Assembly (NCBI GenBank): GCA_027559495.1
Contig: JAMXSV010000024.1
Span: 1,488,001-1,552,000, forward strand
Direction: 5' to 3'
Source of the DNA: Aurifilum marmelostoma
Taxonomy: Eukaryota; Ascomycota; Sordariomycetes; Diaporthales; Cryphonectriaceae
Length of the DNA: 64,000 nt
In this document: in pieces, positions 1-11,722 of the stretch
Position numbering within the stretch: position 1 is the stretch's first letter
Layout: each line of letters starts with the position of its first letter
The notes under the pieces: model-generated
Seen by the model: only the letters and a program-made list of their open reading frames with translations
What the model was told of the DNA's origin: nothing
Database searches by the model: none
Program-made: the position numbers and the translations under genes

Positions 1-970
1 AACTGGGGTGAGCCCCCCAAGTATGTGGACGTGGCCGACCCAGGCTCTCCCAAACCTGGTGAGATTCAGCTCAAAGTCCTGGCCTGCGGCGTCCATCAGC
101 TTGTGAGAGGCCGGGCAGCCGGGACTCACTACAGCGCGCGTGCGCTCCCGCACATTCCCGGCACGGATGGCGTCGGTCAGACTTCTGACGGCAAGCTCGT
201 ATACTTCAACGCAATGAGCGACACCGGCGGCTCCATGACAGAGGTGATCAACATAGCGGTCGAGAGGACAGTGCCCGTCCCGGATGGAGCCGATCCCGTG
301 CAGGTCGCCGGCCTGGTCAATCCCGTCATGGCGAGTTGGCTGGGCCTGTCCGTGCGGACGAGCGGGCTGGAGACGGGCTTCACGGCTGTCGTTCTCGGGG
401 CAACGGGGGTCTCAGGAGCTGCTTCTGTGGGCGTCGCCCGTGCTTTGGGCGCAGGCAAGGTCATTGGTGTTGCGAGAAGCGCCGCCAAGATGGCGGGCTT
501 GGGTCTGGACGGTGCGATCGAGCTGGCAGGTGATCCGAGCCAGACAGACTGGAGCGCTGCGCTGGATGCGGATGTCATTCTCGACTTCTTGTTTGTGGCC
601 TGTCCGGTTTTGGTTGTGCTCCTGTGAGGGTCACTAACTCGATCACCACTACAACAGGTACGGTCCTGGCACGCTTTCCCTCCTCGCAGCGCTAAAGCCG
701 ACGAAGCCTGTGCAATATGTTCAGATTGGGACGATGGCCAACTCCACCATGGATCTGCCTGGTGATCTGCTCAGAAGCAAGAATATCACTCTGCGCGGGA
801 CGGGTCCCGGTGCATGGCAGATGAAGGACTTTGCAAGAGAAGCCCCAAGTATGGTCAAGGCTATCGCTTCAGGGAAGATTCAGCCTGGTAAATTTCAGGA
901 GATCAAGATGGCAGATATCGAGACGGCATGGGGCCAAAAGGGAGGTGATCGTATGATCATTACTCCCTGA
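1..970 (+). CDS. Quinone oxidoreductase-like MDR family protein (5' partial)
   Basis: The reading frame is open from base 1, so the N-terminus lies outside the window. Two exons are seen, 1-590 and 658-970; the intron 591-657 has a CTAAC branch site and joins ...DVILDFL to YGPGTLSLL. The product resembles the medium-chain dehydrogenase/reductase superfamily. An N-terminal GroES-like part (with PGEIQLKVLACGVH) is followed by a Rossmann segment with GATGVSGAASVGVARALGAG (nucleotide-binding loop near residue 135). It ends with a typical 'A...GK...I..AW...GGDRMIITP' tail. I see no cysteine-rich structural zinc loop, which fits the zinc-free quinone-oxidoreductase branch rather than alcohol dehydrogenases. 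The likely reaction is NADPH-dependent reduction of a quinone or enone; the substrate is unknown. The donor gtttgt is weak, but the splice restores the family pattern. The next gene is on the same strand about 950 bases downstream. Confidence 0.8.
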
Positions 971-1918
971 TCTACAACATCAACCAAGTCAGTCACTTTG
1001 TTGAGCAGATTCATAGAGTTGGAGCTTAAGTAGTATTTTGAAGTTAGCCCTTCATCCGAAAGTGAACTTGGAGTATATACACTTGAAATAGATTTGAGGA
1101 TCTCTCTAAGCTTGCCTAGGGTGATAACCATTTGATGCGGGCACCATGATCGATTTTTCTCGAATAATGATAGAAAGAAAGCAGAAGAAGAAAGGGAAGG
1201 AGGGAAGACAGGAAAAAAGAAAAAAAGAGAAAAGGTAGGCATGCCTAGAATCAAGGACAATATCAATCCCACAATCAGTCTCAGCAAAGACATCAGTCCA
1301 CTAAGGAGCAAAAGACTGCGCATTGGCTGAGATCTACACAAAGAATGTCATCTCTAGGTACATCGTTATAAGTACTCTCTACCTACGTAAATTCAATGGA
1401 TATCAACCATGAAAGCGTCCACTGCATTTATGAGGCGCATGTCTCTAATCTTAACCCTCTTATGGCTTCTTTCTCCCACAGAATTCCAAGATTCAAGATG
1501 ATTCTTCGAGGTGAGTTCAAGCTGGAAGCTGGTTTGGCAATCAAGATTCGTGTACAGCTGAGGGCGACAGGGGTGCTAGCTCTAGCACAAGCACACACTC
1601 ACATCATGGTTGGCAGGAGCTATCCCAGCAGGCAGGCTACTGGACCCCCGGAAACAAGGATTCTGGGGAGCTTTGCCAGCATGATGACGTTGAGGCTCCT
1701 CAGCATCATTGCCTATAACACACATACTCACACTCATCTCTACCACACCTACATACCTACCTACATATCTTGGCCCCTTCCTCCCCTGTCTGGTCACTAT
1801 ACTCCCTAAGAAGTCAATCAGTTCCCTTTTCAGCAATCTCAAGATCGAGCCTCCTGGCATCTTGCCCATTTGTTCTGCAGTTGCTGAAGGCTGGTGCCAC
1901 TCAGAATTCAAAATCATC
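971..1918. other. Intergenic region
   Basis: This region lies between the oxidoreductase stop and the anoctamin start, both on +. It holds a purine-rich tract around 1170-1240 and a CA/TA-rich stretch around 1715-1775. The open frames inside overlap on both strands and show no domain. It presumably contains the 3' end of the first gene and the promoter of the second. Confidence 0.6.
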
Positions 1919-4445
1919 ATGGCCTCCTTGAGGAGCCTCTACGGGTCTGAGGACCGCCCAGAGCTGAACAATAACTTCAAGTCAGTCAAGAGCATTTCCT
2001 GCAGCTCTCTATCTGGCTTGCCTAACTGACATTGGACAGTGTGGACTATGTGGTGCATTATCGGATTCCTCCTGAAGGTATTATGGATGTGCATGGGGCA
2101 GCTAGCTCATCATCATTTGTTTTGAAATAAATGGACAGCTTGTTGACTTATGAGAACAAGATTCAGAGACCGGCAAGGCCGAAGCCGCTTTTGTACAACT
2201 CATCGAGGCCCTTGCAGGTGTCGGCCTGGCGACAGAGGTTCGACGGGGTGACAACTCATCTCTCTTGATATTCGTCAAGATTGCATCCGAGGATTTGCTC
2301 AAGCAGCAGATCTACAGATACAGAGTTCAGGACTGGCTGTATGGTGTTCGCACCTCCGCTCCGAGCAAGCACCTGCCCTCCTATTTCGAGGAGGAGCCTG
2401 TGGTCGAGGCCGAAAGACTCAGACTGGTCTACCTCCTGATCACGAAACCGAAGGCGGAGGGCGGTGCAGGCATCACGCCCAAGGTTGGCCAGTGGAAATA
2501 CGTCAGCTCCGTCTTCCCACTGCATAATCACGCCTTCAATCGGAACTGGATCAAGCAGTGGAGCACCAAATACGTACTCGACGAGGATGACATTAACGAG
2601 ATACGGGACAAGTTCGGCGAGAAGGTTGCCTTCTACTTTGCCTTCTTGCAGTCGTACTTCTCCTTCCTGTTCTTCCCTGCGGCATTCGGCTTCGGCGCCT
2701 GGCTCATACTGGGCCAATTCTCCATGTTCTATGCCATTGTGAACTGCCTCTGGTGTATCGTCTTCTTCGAGTACTGGAAGAAGAAGGAGGTAGACCTCGC
2801 GGTACAGTGGGGCGTCCGTGGTGTCTCTCGAATCCAGCATCCTCGGACGGAGTTCCAATTCGAACGGGAAACTCAGGATCCCGTCACGGGAGAGGTCATC
2901 AAGGTCTACTCGCCCTTCAAGCGCCTTCAGCGTCAGCTTCTGCAGCTACCATTTGCTATTGCCTGTCTCCTGGTCCTCGGCAGCCTGATCATCTCTTGCT
3001 TCGCGATTGAGATATTCATCTCAGAGGTGTACAATGGCCCGTTCAAGCAGTATCTGGTGAGGTCCCATACAAGGCTTGCATATCCATTTGTCTTGAGTGC
3101 TGATGTAGAATAGATTTTCACGCCCACTGTTCTCCTCACGATCTTTATGCCGGCCTTGACAGCGGTTCTCACAAATCTTGCCGAGAAACTCACGGGTCTG
3201 GAGAACTACGAAACGCAGGATTGTAAGTAGCTGGCCAGCTCGCCTTGTTCCATCATTGTTTTACCGTGTTTCTGACACCCATTTCCAGCTCATCAAGCTG
3301 CATTTGTACAGAAAATCTTCGTCATCAACTTCGTCGTGTCATATCTACCGCTCTTCCTGACGGCATTCGTATATGTACCCTTCGCCAAAGTGCTGGTGCC
3401 GCACCTTGACGTCTTTCAAGTCACCGCCCAGAAGTTCACCAAGAACGGCAAGGTGGAGACCAAGGACTTCCAGATCGATCCAGATCGGCTCAAGAAGCAG
3501 ATTATTTACTTTACGGTGACTGCCCAGGTCGTGAACTTCCTGCTCGAGGCTATTGTACCCATTGTCAAGCGGAAGGTCTTCAAGGCTGTCAAGGAGGTGC
3601 AGGAAGAGATCACGAACAAGGAAGGCCAGGAGAAGCACGCAGACCACGAGGAGGAGGCGGCGTTCCTGGACCGCGTACGGAACGAGGCTGAATTGGACGA
3701 GTATGACGTGACAGTGGACTACCGGGAGATGGTAATCCAGTTTGGTGAGTCGCACGTGTTGCAACTCTCATATCTTTGAATGCGAGCTAATGCCAGTGAT
3801 GCAGGCTACCTCTCTCTATTCTCGGTGATCTGGCCCCTAACGGCGTGTTCATTCCTTGTCAACAACTGGGTCGAGGCTCGTGCAGATGCAATGAAGATCG
3901 CTGTAAGCAGCAAGAGGCCGATCCCCTGGAGATCTGATTCCATCGGGCCCTGGGTGACCTCCTTGGGCTTCCTGTCCTGGCTGGGAAGCCTGACGAGCGC
4001 TGCCATCGTGTTCATCTTCAGCAGCGATCCGTACGGCCCTGATGGACATCCATCCAACATCAAGGCCTGGGCCCTGCTTCTGAGTATACTCTTTGCAGAA
4101 CACCTCTACCTGGTTGTCCAATTTATTGTCCGATACATGATTGGCAGCATGGACAGCCCCGGCTTACAAAAGGAGCGAGCCGAGCGGTTTGCCATGAGGA
4201 AGCTGCACCTGCAGGATACCCTTGGAGAAGAACTTGCGGAGAGTGCAGCTGCGGCAGACTTTACGGGTGGTGAGAAGATCACGAGAGAAGCGCTTGAGGA
4301 GGAAGCTCGACGAGCCTCAGTCTCTGGTCGGACATCACCAGGGCAGGCGTTCTGGCAGCGACAGCGCGGCGCTGCAGAGACTATCCAAATCGGGCGAGGA
4401 CTCATCTCCGAGGCGTCTGCGGCCAACAAGACAAAATCGCAGTGA
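1919..4445 (+). CDS. Anoctamin (TMEM16/Ist2-like) membrane protein
   Basis: Six exons: 1919-1980, 2040-2077, 2167-3056, 3114-3222, 3289-3744 and 3805-4445, giving 731 aa. The start MASLRSLYGSEDRPELN is chosen because the spliced frame runs on into NVDYVVHYRIPPEETGKAEAAF without a break. The protein has a cytosolic N-terminal domain (about 1-190), then many hydrophobic segments beginning with the FYFAFLQSYFSFLFFPAAF region. The anoctamin signature follows, including the conserved SYLPLFLTAFVYVPF helix and the late GYLSLFSVIWPL helix. Family members are lipid scramblases or ion channels; yeast Ist2 tethers cortical ER to the plasma membrane. Yeast Ist2 has a long lysine-rich cytosolic tail for cortical sorting. 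This protein stops soon after the last TM helices with an acidic/basic tail of roughly 90 residues, so the tethering mode may differ. Scramblase activity is inferred, not shown. Confidence 0.93.
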
Positions 4446-5505
4446 GGCTTCGCAGACGTCATCTTGTCATCCCGATGGAGAGGGAGGTCATCAAAAGGGG
4501 AAAAGAGAAAGAAAAGAAGAAAAAAAAGAAGAATTGACGACCTACGCCAGACGCAGCTTGCGGAAGTCGCTAGTTGAAGAGGCTAGGGCGCCTTGAGAGG
4601 CCGCCTCACGTCTCTAGTCGCGTGCTGCTACTGTCTCTACTTATTTGTACAGCCCCTGTGGCGAGATCGGACAGGGTCTGTACACGACTACATGAGTTTT
4701 GGGGGCAGAGACTGAAACAACACCGAAGGCATCAAAACCAAGCTTTTTCTTATAACCTTCACAAGGCTGTACGATGCTGCAAGCCGAGCTTGCCATGGAC
4801 GATAAAAGAAAAGAAAAACAGGTGCGCGGGAGCAGCAGGATGAGCTGCGTAGGTATGGTACACGCGCGCAGGTCCTCAGAGAACGACATTATGATTAATA
4901 CACCTTTGTTCATCTCCTTTCAAAATTCAGCATTTTTACAGAGGCAGAGCACAAAAACTGGCGTGGTGCCCCCCCTCCAGCACAGCCCCTTTAAGGTTGA
5001 CTTGGCCTGCATGTGGCTGCGCCGCCACAGTGGACAAAGCCTATCACGCCCGCCGGCATGTCAGCCCTGATGGCGGCGATACAGGGTATTTTTTTTTAGT
5101 ACACCTCTCGGCCAGACGGCAACTATTCCTCAAGTACGCAATGGTACTTCTGAACATGCTGCATCACAGCGGATGGGATCTCGAGAAGAGATACGAAAAA
5201 TGATGTAAAGCTGACCAAAGATCAAGACAATTTGTAATCCAGTCAGCTTCTCACATTTGCTATTATATGTTCACATTTTCTTCTGAGACATGAACTGTGG
5301 TTTTTCGACTGACAACTGTACGAAACAAGGTGGCACCTCAACCGCGAGCTTATCATACTAGGGCTGAGGGCAGCCGCACCCAAGGAGAGAGGGCCGCAGC
5401 GCTGCCTGCTTACCGCTCGCCATTCGACCGCGACTCGTGGGAAACCGACAGTCTCACGGCTGGGGCCACAGCAGCGTCAAGTTTTAGAAAAAGAAACGAA
5501 AAGCC
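4446..5505. other. Intergenic region
   Basis: The stretch between the anoctamin and SH3 genes, both on +. It contains an A-rich purine tract just after the anoctamin stop (about 4495-4535) and a T run near 5092. Short overlapping frames show no recognisable product. The last part is presumably the promoter and leader of the SH3 gene. Confidence 0.55.
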
Positions 5506-8345
5506 ATGGATGAGACCGTGAACGACCTGGTATTAGCTCCGTTCAGAGATATCGTGGGACATGGGAATACAGCGGTGGGAAACGCTGCGGATGATGGCAG
5601 TGAGGCGATGCTCAAGGCGGCGCAGAGCCTGGTCAAGGAGGGAGAAAGGGCACTGAAGAGGATCGAGCCGCTTTGCCAGAGGAAGTGTGAAGAGTACGGG
5701 ACCGTCTTTGTGAACGCACTGAAGGATGATGGTATGTATGACTGAGAGAGTGTTCACTGTCGAGTAGTACTCGGTGCTCTACGTGGAGTAATTGGCTGGC
5801 TGACTGGTACACGTAGAGGGGATATCTCGGTTTGTTCAAGATTTAAACGACCTGCTATACGACTTTGAGGAGTATGTCGATGCCGACAGCTTCGAGCTCG
5901 ACAAGTTCACAGAGCTGCAGGCACTGTCGAGAAGGGCGGCGCCCGCGATATCGCACACCATCACTCGCATGAAACTTGAGCTGCCGAGGGCGGGAGATGA
6001 TGCAGAATCGACACACTCGCGGGTCTCCTCGGACCCAGCGGTCCTCGTCAGGCGGTCCATGGACGATGTCGGCTCTCAGCGCACAGCCTCGTTGCCATAT
6101 CCAGTGGATGAAGACTCGAATAAACAGCAGGGCACATTTACGATGCCATATCCGAACTCGGGTCCCGAGCACGATTTCGAAACCAGGTTGGCAGAACCAT
6201 CTCCAGGACTCTCGTTATCCACTGTGCAGGAAGAAGAACCACTGCCGCCTCCACCACCACTGTTAGACCCATGGTCATCGTCTCCTTCTCGGATGTCTGA
6301 CGGCATGTCGGATAGTATGAGCAATCCATGGCGGGTTCCCTCCGAAAGCGACGCCTGTTCAGAGCACACAAACTCTCCAGTGACCAATTTCCAGCACCTG
6401 CATCCCCAGCAGTTCAATGTAGCCAATGGCAGCAGACCCAGTCGCATCATCACAACGTCGAGCAGTCCAGGTTCGTCCTCGCCAGACCACACCGCAAACC
6501 TCAACAGGCCTGTCTTTCTAGAGCGCATCTCGCCTACCTCATCTCACCATGATCAGAGGGACTCGGTATCAAGCCAGGCCAATGCCTCTGTCCGGAGCTC
6601 TGTGTCTGACCACCGCATCGATAGAAGCTTCACGTTCGACGCAGTCAGCCCCATGACTCCGACCACGCAGAACCGAGAATCAAACTTCTCCATGGGTTCT
6701 TTCCAAGGTCAGCCCCACGGTCAAGAGCAGTCGCCGCATGTCGCGCCACTTGTTGTGCGTCCCAGGCCATCTGTCTCTATGCCTATTACAGAGGACGACG
6801 GGCTAGAAGCGGTACGGTTCCCCCCCCCCTCGAGTGTTCCGGATGGGTTGATACCTGTGGACGAGGAGAACGCAGGGCCCAGAATTCCCTGTCCGAGTCC
6901 CGAGACACAATTTGGCGGGTGTGCGATCAACCTGAACAGCTCCTACTTCCAGTTCAGAGGGTTTTGTTCAGGGGCGATAGAGGTCACTCAGGGCGGGATA
7001 GGCGTCAAGCACATCAAGAAACAGGTGAGTAGTGTCCAGCTCTATGCCATTACATCATGAGGACATAGAAACTCCCTGACCAAGAAATCCAGGGTCTATC
7101 GATTAGCCAGATTGAAGTAGCAAAGTGCAAAGCATGTGCTTTCGAACTCGACTGGCAAGCCGTGGAGAGAGACACTAATCAGGAAGGTAAGTCATAGCGC
7201 ATATCTCCCTACTTCTTCCTCCTTTTCCTCAGTGAGAAGCTGTCTCCTAATTCTTCGAGCATAGCGACCGAGAACTTCAAGTCCTCCGGTGTTGGCTTTC
7301 GTCTGCGCTTCCTTCTCAAGAGCCACATCCAGGTCAAAACCGTAGGGGACCAGGTCTACGGGTGCGCATTTTGCGTGCAGCTCCGGCAGACAACACATCC
7401 CAACGATGCCACGGTGTTCTTCAGCCAGAGGCAGCTGTTTGCGCACCTCTCACGGCATCCTCGCCCCCTACCCGAAGTCCCAGGCCTGATAGTCATTCAG
7501 ACACAAGATATACCTGTCCAATTTGCAAATAAGTACGACCTACACTTCCCGAGCCCTGCCGCTCGTGTGTCGATGCTCGCCGACATGATGCGCGAGCTTA
7601 CTGCGCTGCCGACTGGCATGGCCCTGCAGACCTGCCGCTTCACGCCGACGAGCAACCCCAAAAGACCACCCGACGGGTCCGAAGTCTTGTCCCTCGCCGC
7701 CGGCGCGCGGATCCTGGGCGTCGAGTTCCCTGCAAAGTACCAGGGCGACTGGTGTCTCGGCTGGGCAGACCACGAGCAGGGCCTAATCCCTGCGGACACG
7801 GTAAGGCTTGATCCTCCAGCTAAACAGTCGGGGAGCCGGGGTAGCGGCTCGAGTACCTTGCGAGGGGTGGCACGATGGAGGTTTGCTGTCAAGGATAGCA
7901 AGGATAAGAACGGAGCAGGGGAGCAGTGGTTGTCCTTTGGCAAGGGCGAGGTCATTACGAAGATAGGGTGTAAGTTTGTAAACACCCTGTTCATTCTTGT
8001 GTGCATTCTTGAGAGCTTTTCAGTGCAAAGATGAAGAGGATCCAGAAGAGACTAAATCCACGGCCTGTGGTCTTCTTTCTAGGGTCTCACGCAGATCACT
8101 GGTGCTGGTGGGGAACCAACGCCAAGGGCAGGTCTGGCATGTTCCCGCAGTCGCACATCGAGCCCGGCTCGCTGAGGGAGGCGGCTGCGGCTGCTGCTGG
8201 GCCGACGGTCAGAGCGGATCGCTCGAGCTCTTCGAGCGGGGAGAAGAAGTCCGGAGGACTCTTGTCGCGTATCTCGATACGTCAGAGGAGCGGTGGCTCG
8301 GATGGGGGCGGGAGCACGTCGGACTGGGCATCTTCCAAGCGTTGA
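5506..8345 (+). CDS. Fungal two-SH3-domain protein with Cys/His cluster
   Basis: Five exons: 5506-5731, 5817-7024, 7093-7186, 7265-7969 and 8083-8345, giving 831 aa. The N-terminal 130 residues are helical (MDETVNDLVLAPFRDIVGHG...). They are followed by about 300 residues of Ser/Pro-rich, probably disordered sequence with a proline run (PLPPPPPLLDP). Next comes a Cys/His cluster with CKAC, CAFC and FAHLSRH, spaced like a zinc-binding module. At the C-terminus are two SH3-type domains. The first is around GVEFPAKYQGDWCLGWADHEQGLIPAD. The second is KGEVITKIGWSHADHWCWWG...GRSGMFPQSHIEP, where the exon 4/5 junction creates the Trp after IG. This looks like an adaptor acting in signalling or cortical actin; the partner is unknown. 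I recognise the architecture as a conserved fungal SH3 protein but cannot name it. Confidence 0.85.
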
Positions 8346-8805
8346 AGAGAAATTGAAGTCATCTAGGGCTGTCTTCATAGGTGGATCTGGAAGTGTATGA
8401 TATTGCTCCAGACATGGCTTGTGAGGGAGGGAGCAAGGGCAAATAGGCTGGATACCACGGACGATTTGGTCATAGAAGGACAGCAAGAGGTACACAACGG
8501 TAAGATGAATCCAGCAAGAGGCTTTATCTTATAAGCATAGACCTCCTGTATCTCTTAAATCGGTGACACTTGGGGTAGGGAAAAGTCAGTAGTTGAGGGC
8601 AATTTTCCCACTCTGTGATCTGAAAGTTGCCATGGTGAAATATTCTTATGTGCTGTCTGCTGTCAGGTGGTATCACATTGTTTTCTCTTATTCATACGAC
8701 CACTTCAAGAAGAGCCGAACAAAGAAGACCCTCCTCCCCTTATAAATACCACAACTTGACAGGACTCGAGTTTCATGTCTGCCATATCATCATCCCCCTC
8801 GAATT
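8346..8805. other. Convergent intergenic region
   Basis: 3' flanks of the SH3 gene (+) and the rae1 gene (-). No coding frame or structured element is recognisable. Confidence 0.55.
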
Positions 8806-10130
8806 TTACCCTTTCCTCCCCTTCACATCCTCCTCGGCAACCTGATGCACCATCAACCGCACCGGATACTCGGGCGAGTTCGCACCATGTCCCATACTCC
8901 AGTCATAGCCAACCGCATAAGCAAAAAGACTCCCATCCCTGTTGAAAGCCGTCGTCGTGATGGCCCCGCCCGCCGCCGGATACCCCCTCAGCCGCTGGTG
9001 CGCCATCCTGTCCCAGAAGTGAAAGGTCCCGTCCGAGCCGGCCGTGGTGAAGGTCGTGGGGTGGGCTGGATGGAACCGCACATCGTTGACGGTGAAGACC
9101 TTGACTGCCTTGGTGGTAGCGTCGGGCTGTGAGCGGTGGCACCGAAAGGTGAAGTTGGTGCTGTTTTATTCCGATCAGCCCCTCCGAACGGCTCTTGTTC
9201 TTCTGATCCCCCGTTCGTCCGATCCAGCCAAAAGAAAGTATTCCTCCTTACCTCGATTCCTTTTCGTCCACACAACTAATCGCACAGCGCCCCTCGATCG
9301 AAGCCGCGGCCCAAAACCTCCCGTCCGGCGCGACGGCCACGGCGCGTGTCTGGTGCCGCAGCGGCGACACGATCGAGCGCATGAACACGGTCGGATTGGC
9401 CAGGTCCACGAGGTGGACGTGCCTGTCGGCCGTGGCGATGACGAGAGTCCGGGACGCAGAGGCCATGGCGTAGACCCGCTCAGCGCAGGTGAGGACGCCG
9501 AGGGGTCGACCACCGCCGCTGCTGGGCTGGCGGATGTCCCAGAACTTGACGGTGCGGTCCCAGGACCCGGAGCAGACGATGGAGCCGCCGCCGTGGTGGT
9601 TATCGTCGTCGTCCACACGGCACACAGCCCGGACGGGAGCGTCGTGGGTTCCGAGGATGGCAGACTGGCCCGTGGGCACGTGGAGGAGATGGACGTTCTT
9701 CTCGGCTCCTCCTGCGATGAGGGTGGTTCCGTCCTTGTTGCATCGTCGTCCCTGTTCAGCGTGGAAGGCGAGGAGAGAATCATCAAGGGGTCTGGCTGGG
9801 TCACTCACCTGGTCGTTCCGATTCGTTTCATTGATCTTATTCCGTCCCATGTCTCTTGTCCTCCTCTTGCGTCGGCTGCCAGGGCTAGAAGAAACCTACC
9901 TTGACCCAGTCGCAGCTTAACACAGGCCCTCCCCCGCTGCCCGTGCTGAACATGGCCAGTCCCCGTGCCTGTGACCCGTCCGCAGCGACGTCGTAGACAC
10001 GAACTTTTCCATCCCAAGACGCGGCTGCCAGGTGGTTGGCAGCGGGCGACCACGAGATGGACGAGATGGTGTCCTGGGCGTCTGCTGGGAGGGCCACGTC
10101 CTTTGTCGTTGTTGTGATCGATGAGGCCAT
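8806..10130 (-). CDS. rae1: mRNA export factor Rae1/Gle2 (WD40 nucleoporin)
   Basis: Three exons on the minus strand: 10130-9900, 9733-9252 and 9160-8806, giving 355 aa, the usual length of Gle2/Rae1 (about 360). Rae1 is a seven-bladed WD40 propeller at the nuclear pore that binds Nup98-type GLEBS motifs and supports poly(A)+ RNA export. Visible family landmarks are ISSISWSPAANHLAAASWDGKVRVYDV, GTHDAPVRAV, CSGSWDRTVKFWD, ATADRHVHLVDLANP, the diagnostic SIEGRCAISCV, NFTFRCHR, and the last blade ending FAYAVGYDWSMGH. The second junction (9252/9160) rebuilds ESSTNFTFRCHR. The first acceptor is uncertain: AAG before 9733 gives WVKDGTTLIAGG, the best family match. An AACAG acceptor 18 bases upstream would add six residues in frame. 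The gene is divergent from the lactate dehydrogenase gene and shares its 1.6 kb upstream region. Confidence 0.93.
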
Positions 10131-11722
10131 GTTGTCGAGTGGATGTTGTTGATGTTGGTGGTGCTGAAGCTGAATCATGGAGGTCGTTTGAAGATGAAAG
10201 GAGAGGAAGAACATATTACCATGGATGAGAGATCTGGATAGATATATATATATATATATATCTATGTTAGGTACTTTGGTGGTGGTGGCCCTGTCAGCCT
10301 GGTGCGGAGGACGTCTGGCGGACTTCCGCCATGGTCCCTCCTTTGTATTCCAGGCAACCACAGGCTTATACAGTGCGACTCTTTGCGATGCTGTTGGGAT
10401 GTGAACACTGCATGTTCTCCAAAGGCTCTTTGAATACCACATGCTGCCACTTGGCTCGGTGGATGGTGCTTCATCTTCCACAACTCGTTTGATCTACGAT
10501 ATGCTGAGAAGTTGTGGTCTGTCTCTGGGGTTGCGCCACAAACGAATCACACACCGCAAACATTCGTAACCACTTGATCAAGTTGACTTCTCTCATCATA
10601 CATGTCCGTTTTTGAGGTCGCCAGGTTGACGATTATCAATGCTGTAGAGAGGCCACTGGACTGCTTCTAGAAGCAAAGACGCCCGGGCTTCTTTGGTCCG
10701 ACACCGGAAGCTCCAGGTGGATATAATCACCATGTTGGTTGGCTCTCCCTGGGGCTATTCTGGGCAAATTGCCTCCTTTTGAACAATAAAAGCAAAATGA
10801 TCTTCAATGACTTGATCGCACACTTCTCTGCCTGTACCAGCTGAGAGTTGACATGCAATCGCAAAAAAAAAAAAAAACCCAAAAAAAAAAACCAAAAAAA
10901 CCACCAAAAAACACCATAAACCATCACCACCACCGAGGACAAGGGACTATAATTAATCCCTGCGCCCATAACTGCAGCGATCCCCCTCCACTGTGGAGCC
11001 CACACCGCGTTGCTTTCGACCGAGGCGAGGACAGGGGGTCGCAGTGAACGAACAGCGCTGTGGGCCTAGCCAGAGACTCGACGGCCCAACGGCTCGGCAT
11101 CAATTTATAAGGCATGCCCGCTGTGGGAGACTGCACAGCACAGCAGCCACTGTACTACTACTACAATAGCACAGTAATAGTGTGCCCTCGCCCCCCCCAA
11201 CACCCCCCCCCCAAATTCTCGTCTCCAATAACCGAGCTCATCATCATCCATGTGCGGTTGAATCTCATCTGGCATCTTGCCTCTCTCTGCCTTCTCCAAC
11301 AATTTTCTCTTTGCGTTAGAGAACTCACAAAGTACTGTACACGGCATTTCCCCAATGTGTCAGTGACGGCATCCATCTTGTTCCTCTTCGGCTATTCTCT
11401 CATATTGCTTAGCGCGTTGCCTTTTTGAAGGTCTCATCAACCACCCTTTTTTATTTTTTATTTTTTTATCAGAGAGATACCGAGGAGATTCCGAGTGATC
11501 GAGTTAGTTATCGTCACCAGTGCGAGGGCCGAGCGTTGACGACTTATTGTCCTGGTTTGGTTTGCCACAACTCGGACTAGGGATTCATTTGATTTCCCAG
11601 ATTGTCGACACCGCACCGGGTTGCGCTGTTGTTTCTGTTCTCTTCTTCATCATCAGAGAAAAGAAAAAAGGAGACCAATTCCGCTCACATCCAGTTCCAA
11701 AGCGTCATAGAAGCATTTCAAG
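10131..11722. promoter_or_regulatory. Divergent promoter region rae1 / lactate dehydrogenase
   Basis: A 1.6 kb gene-free region between two divergent starts. It contains a (TA)n tract at about 10239-10262 in the rae1 leader and an unusual A-rich, C-interrupted block at 10862-10920. There are C runs at about 11190-11213 and T-rich stretches at about 11445-11470. No conserved frame is seen. The promoter assignment comes from gene orientation only. Confidence 0.5.
10239..10262. repeat. (TA)n microsatellite
   Basis: An alternating AT run upstream of rae1, seen directly. It is one of three similar TA tracts in non-coding DNA of this window. Confidence 0.9.

Noticed and set aside
9044..9904. Long + frame opposite rae1
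   Set aside because: It is antisense to conserved WD40 exons and crosses their introns; no domain seen.
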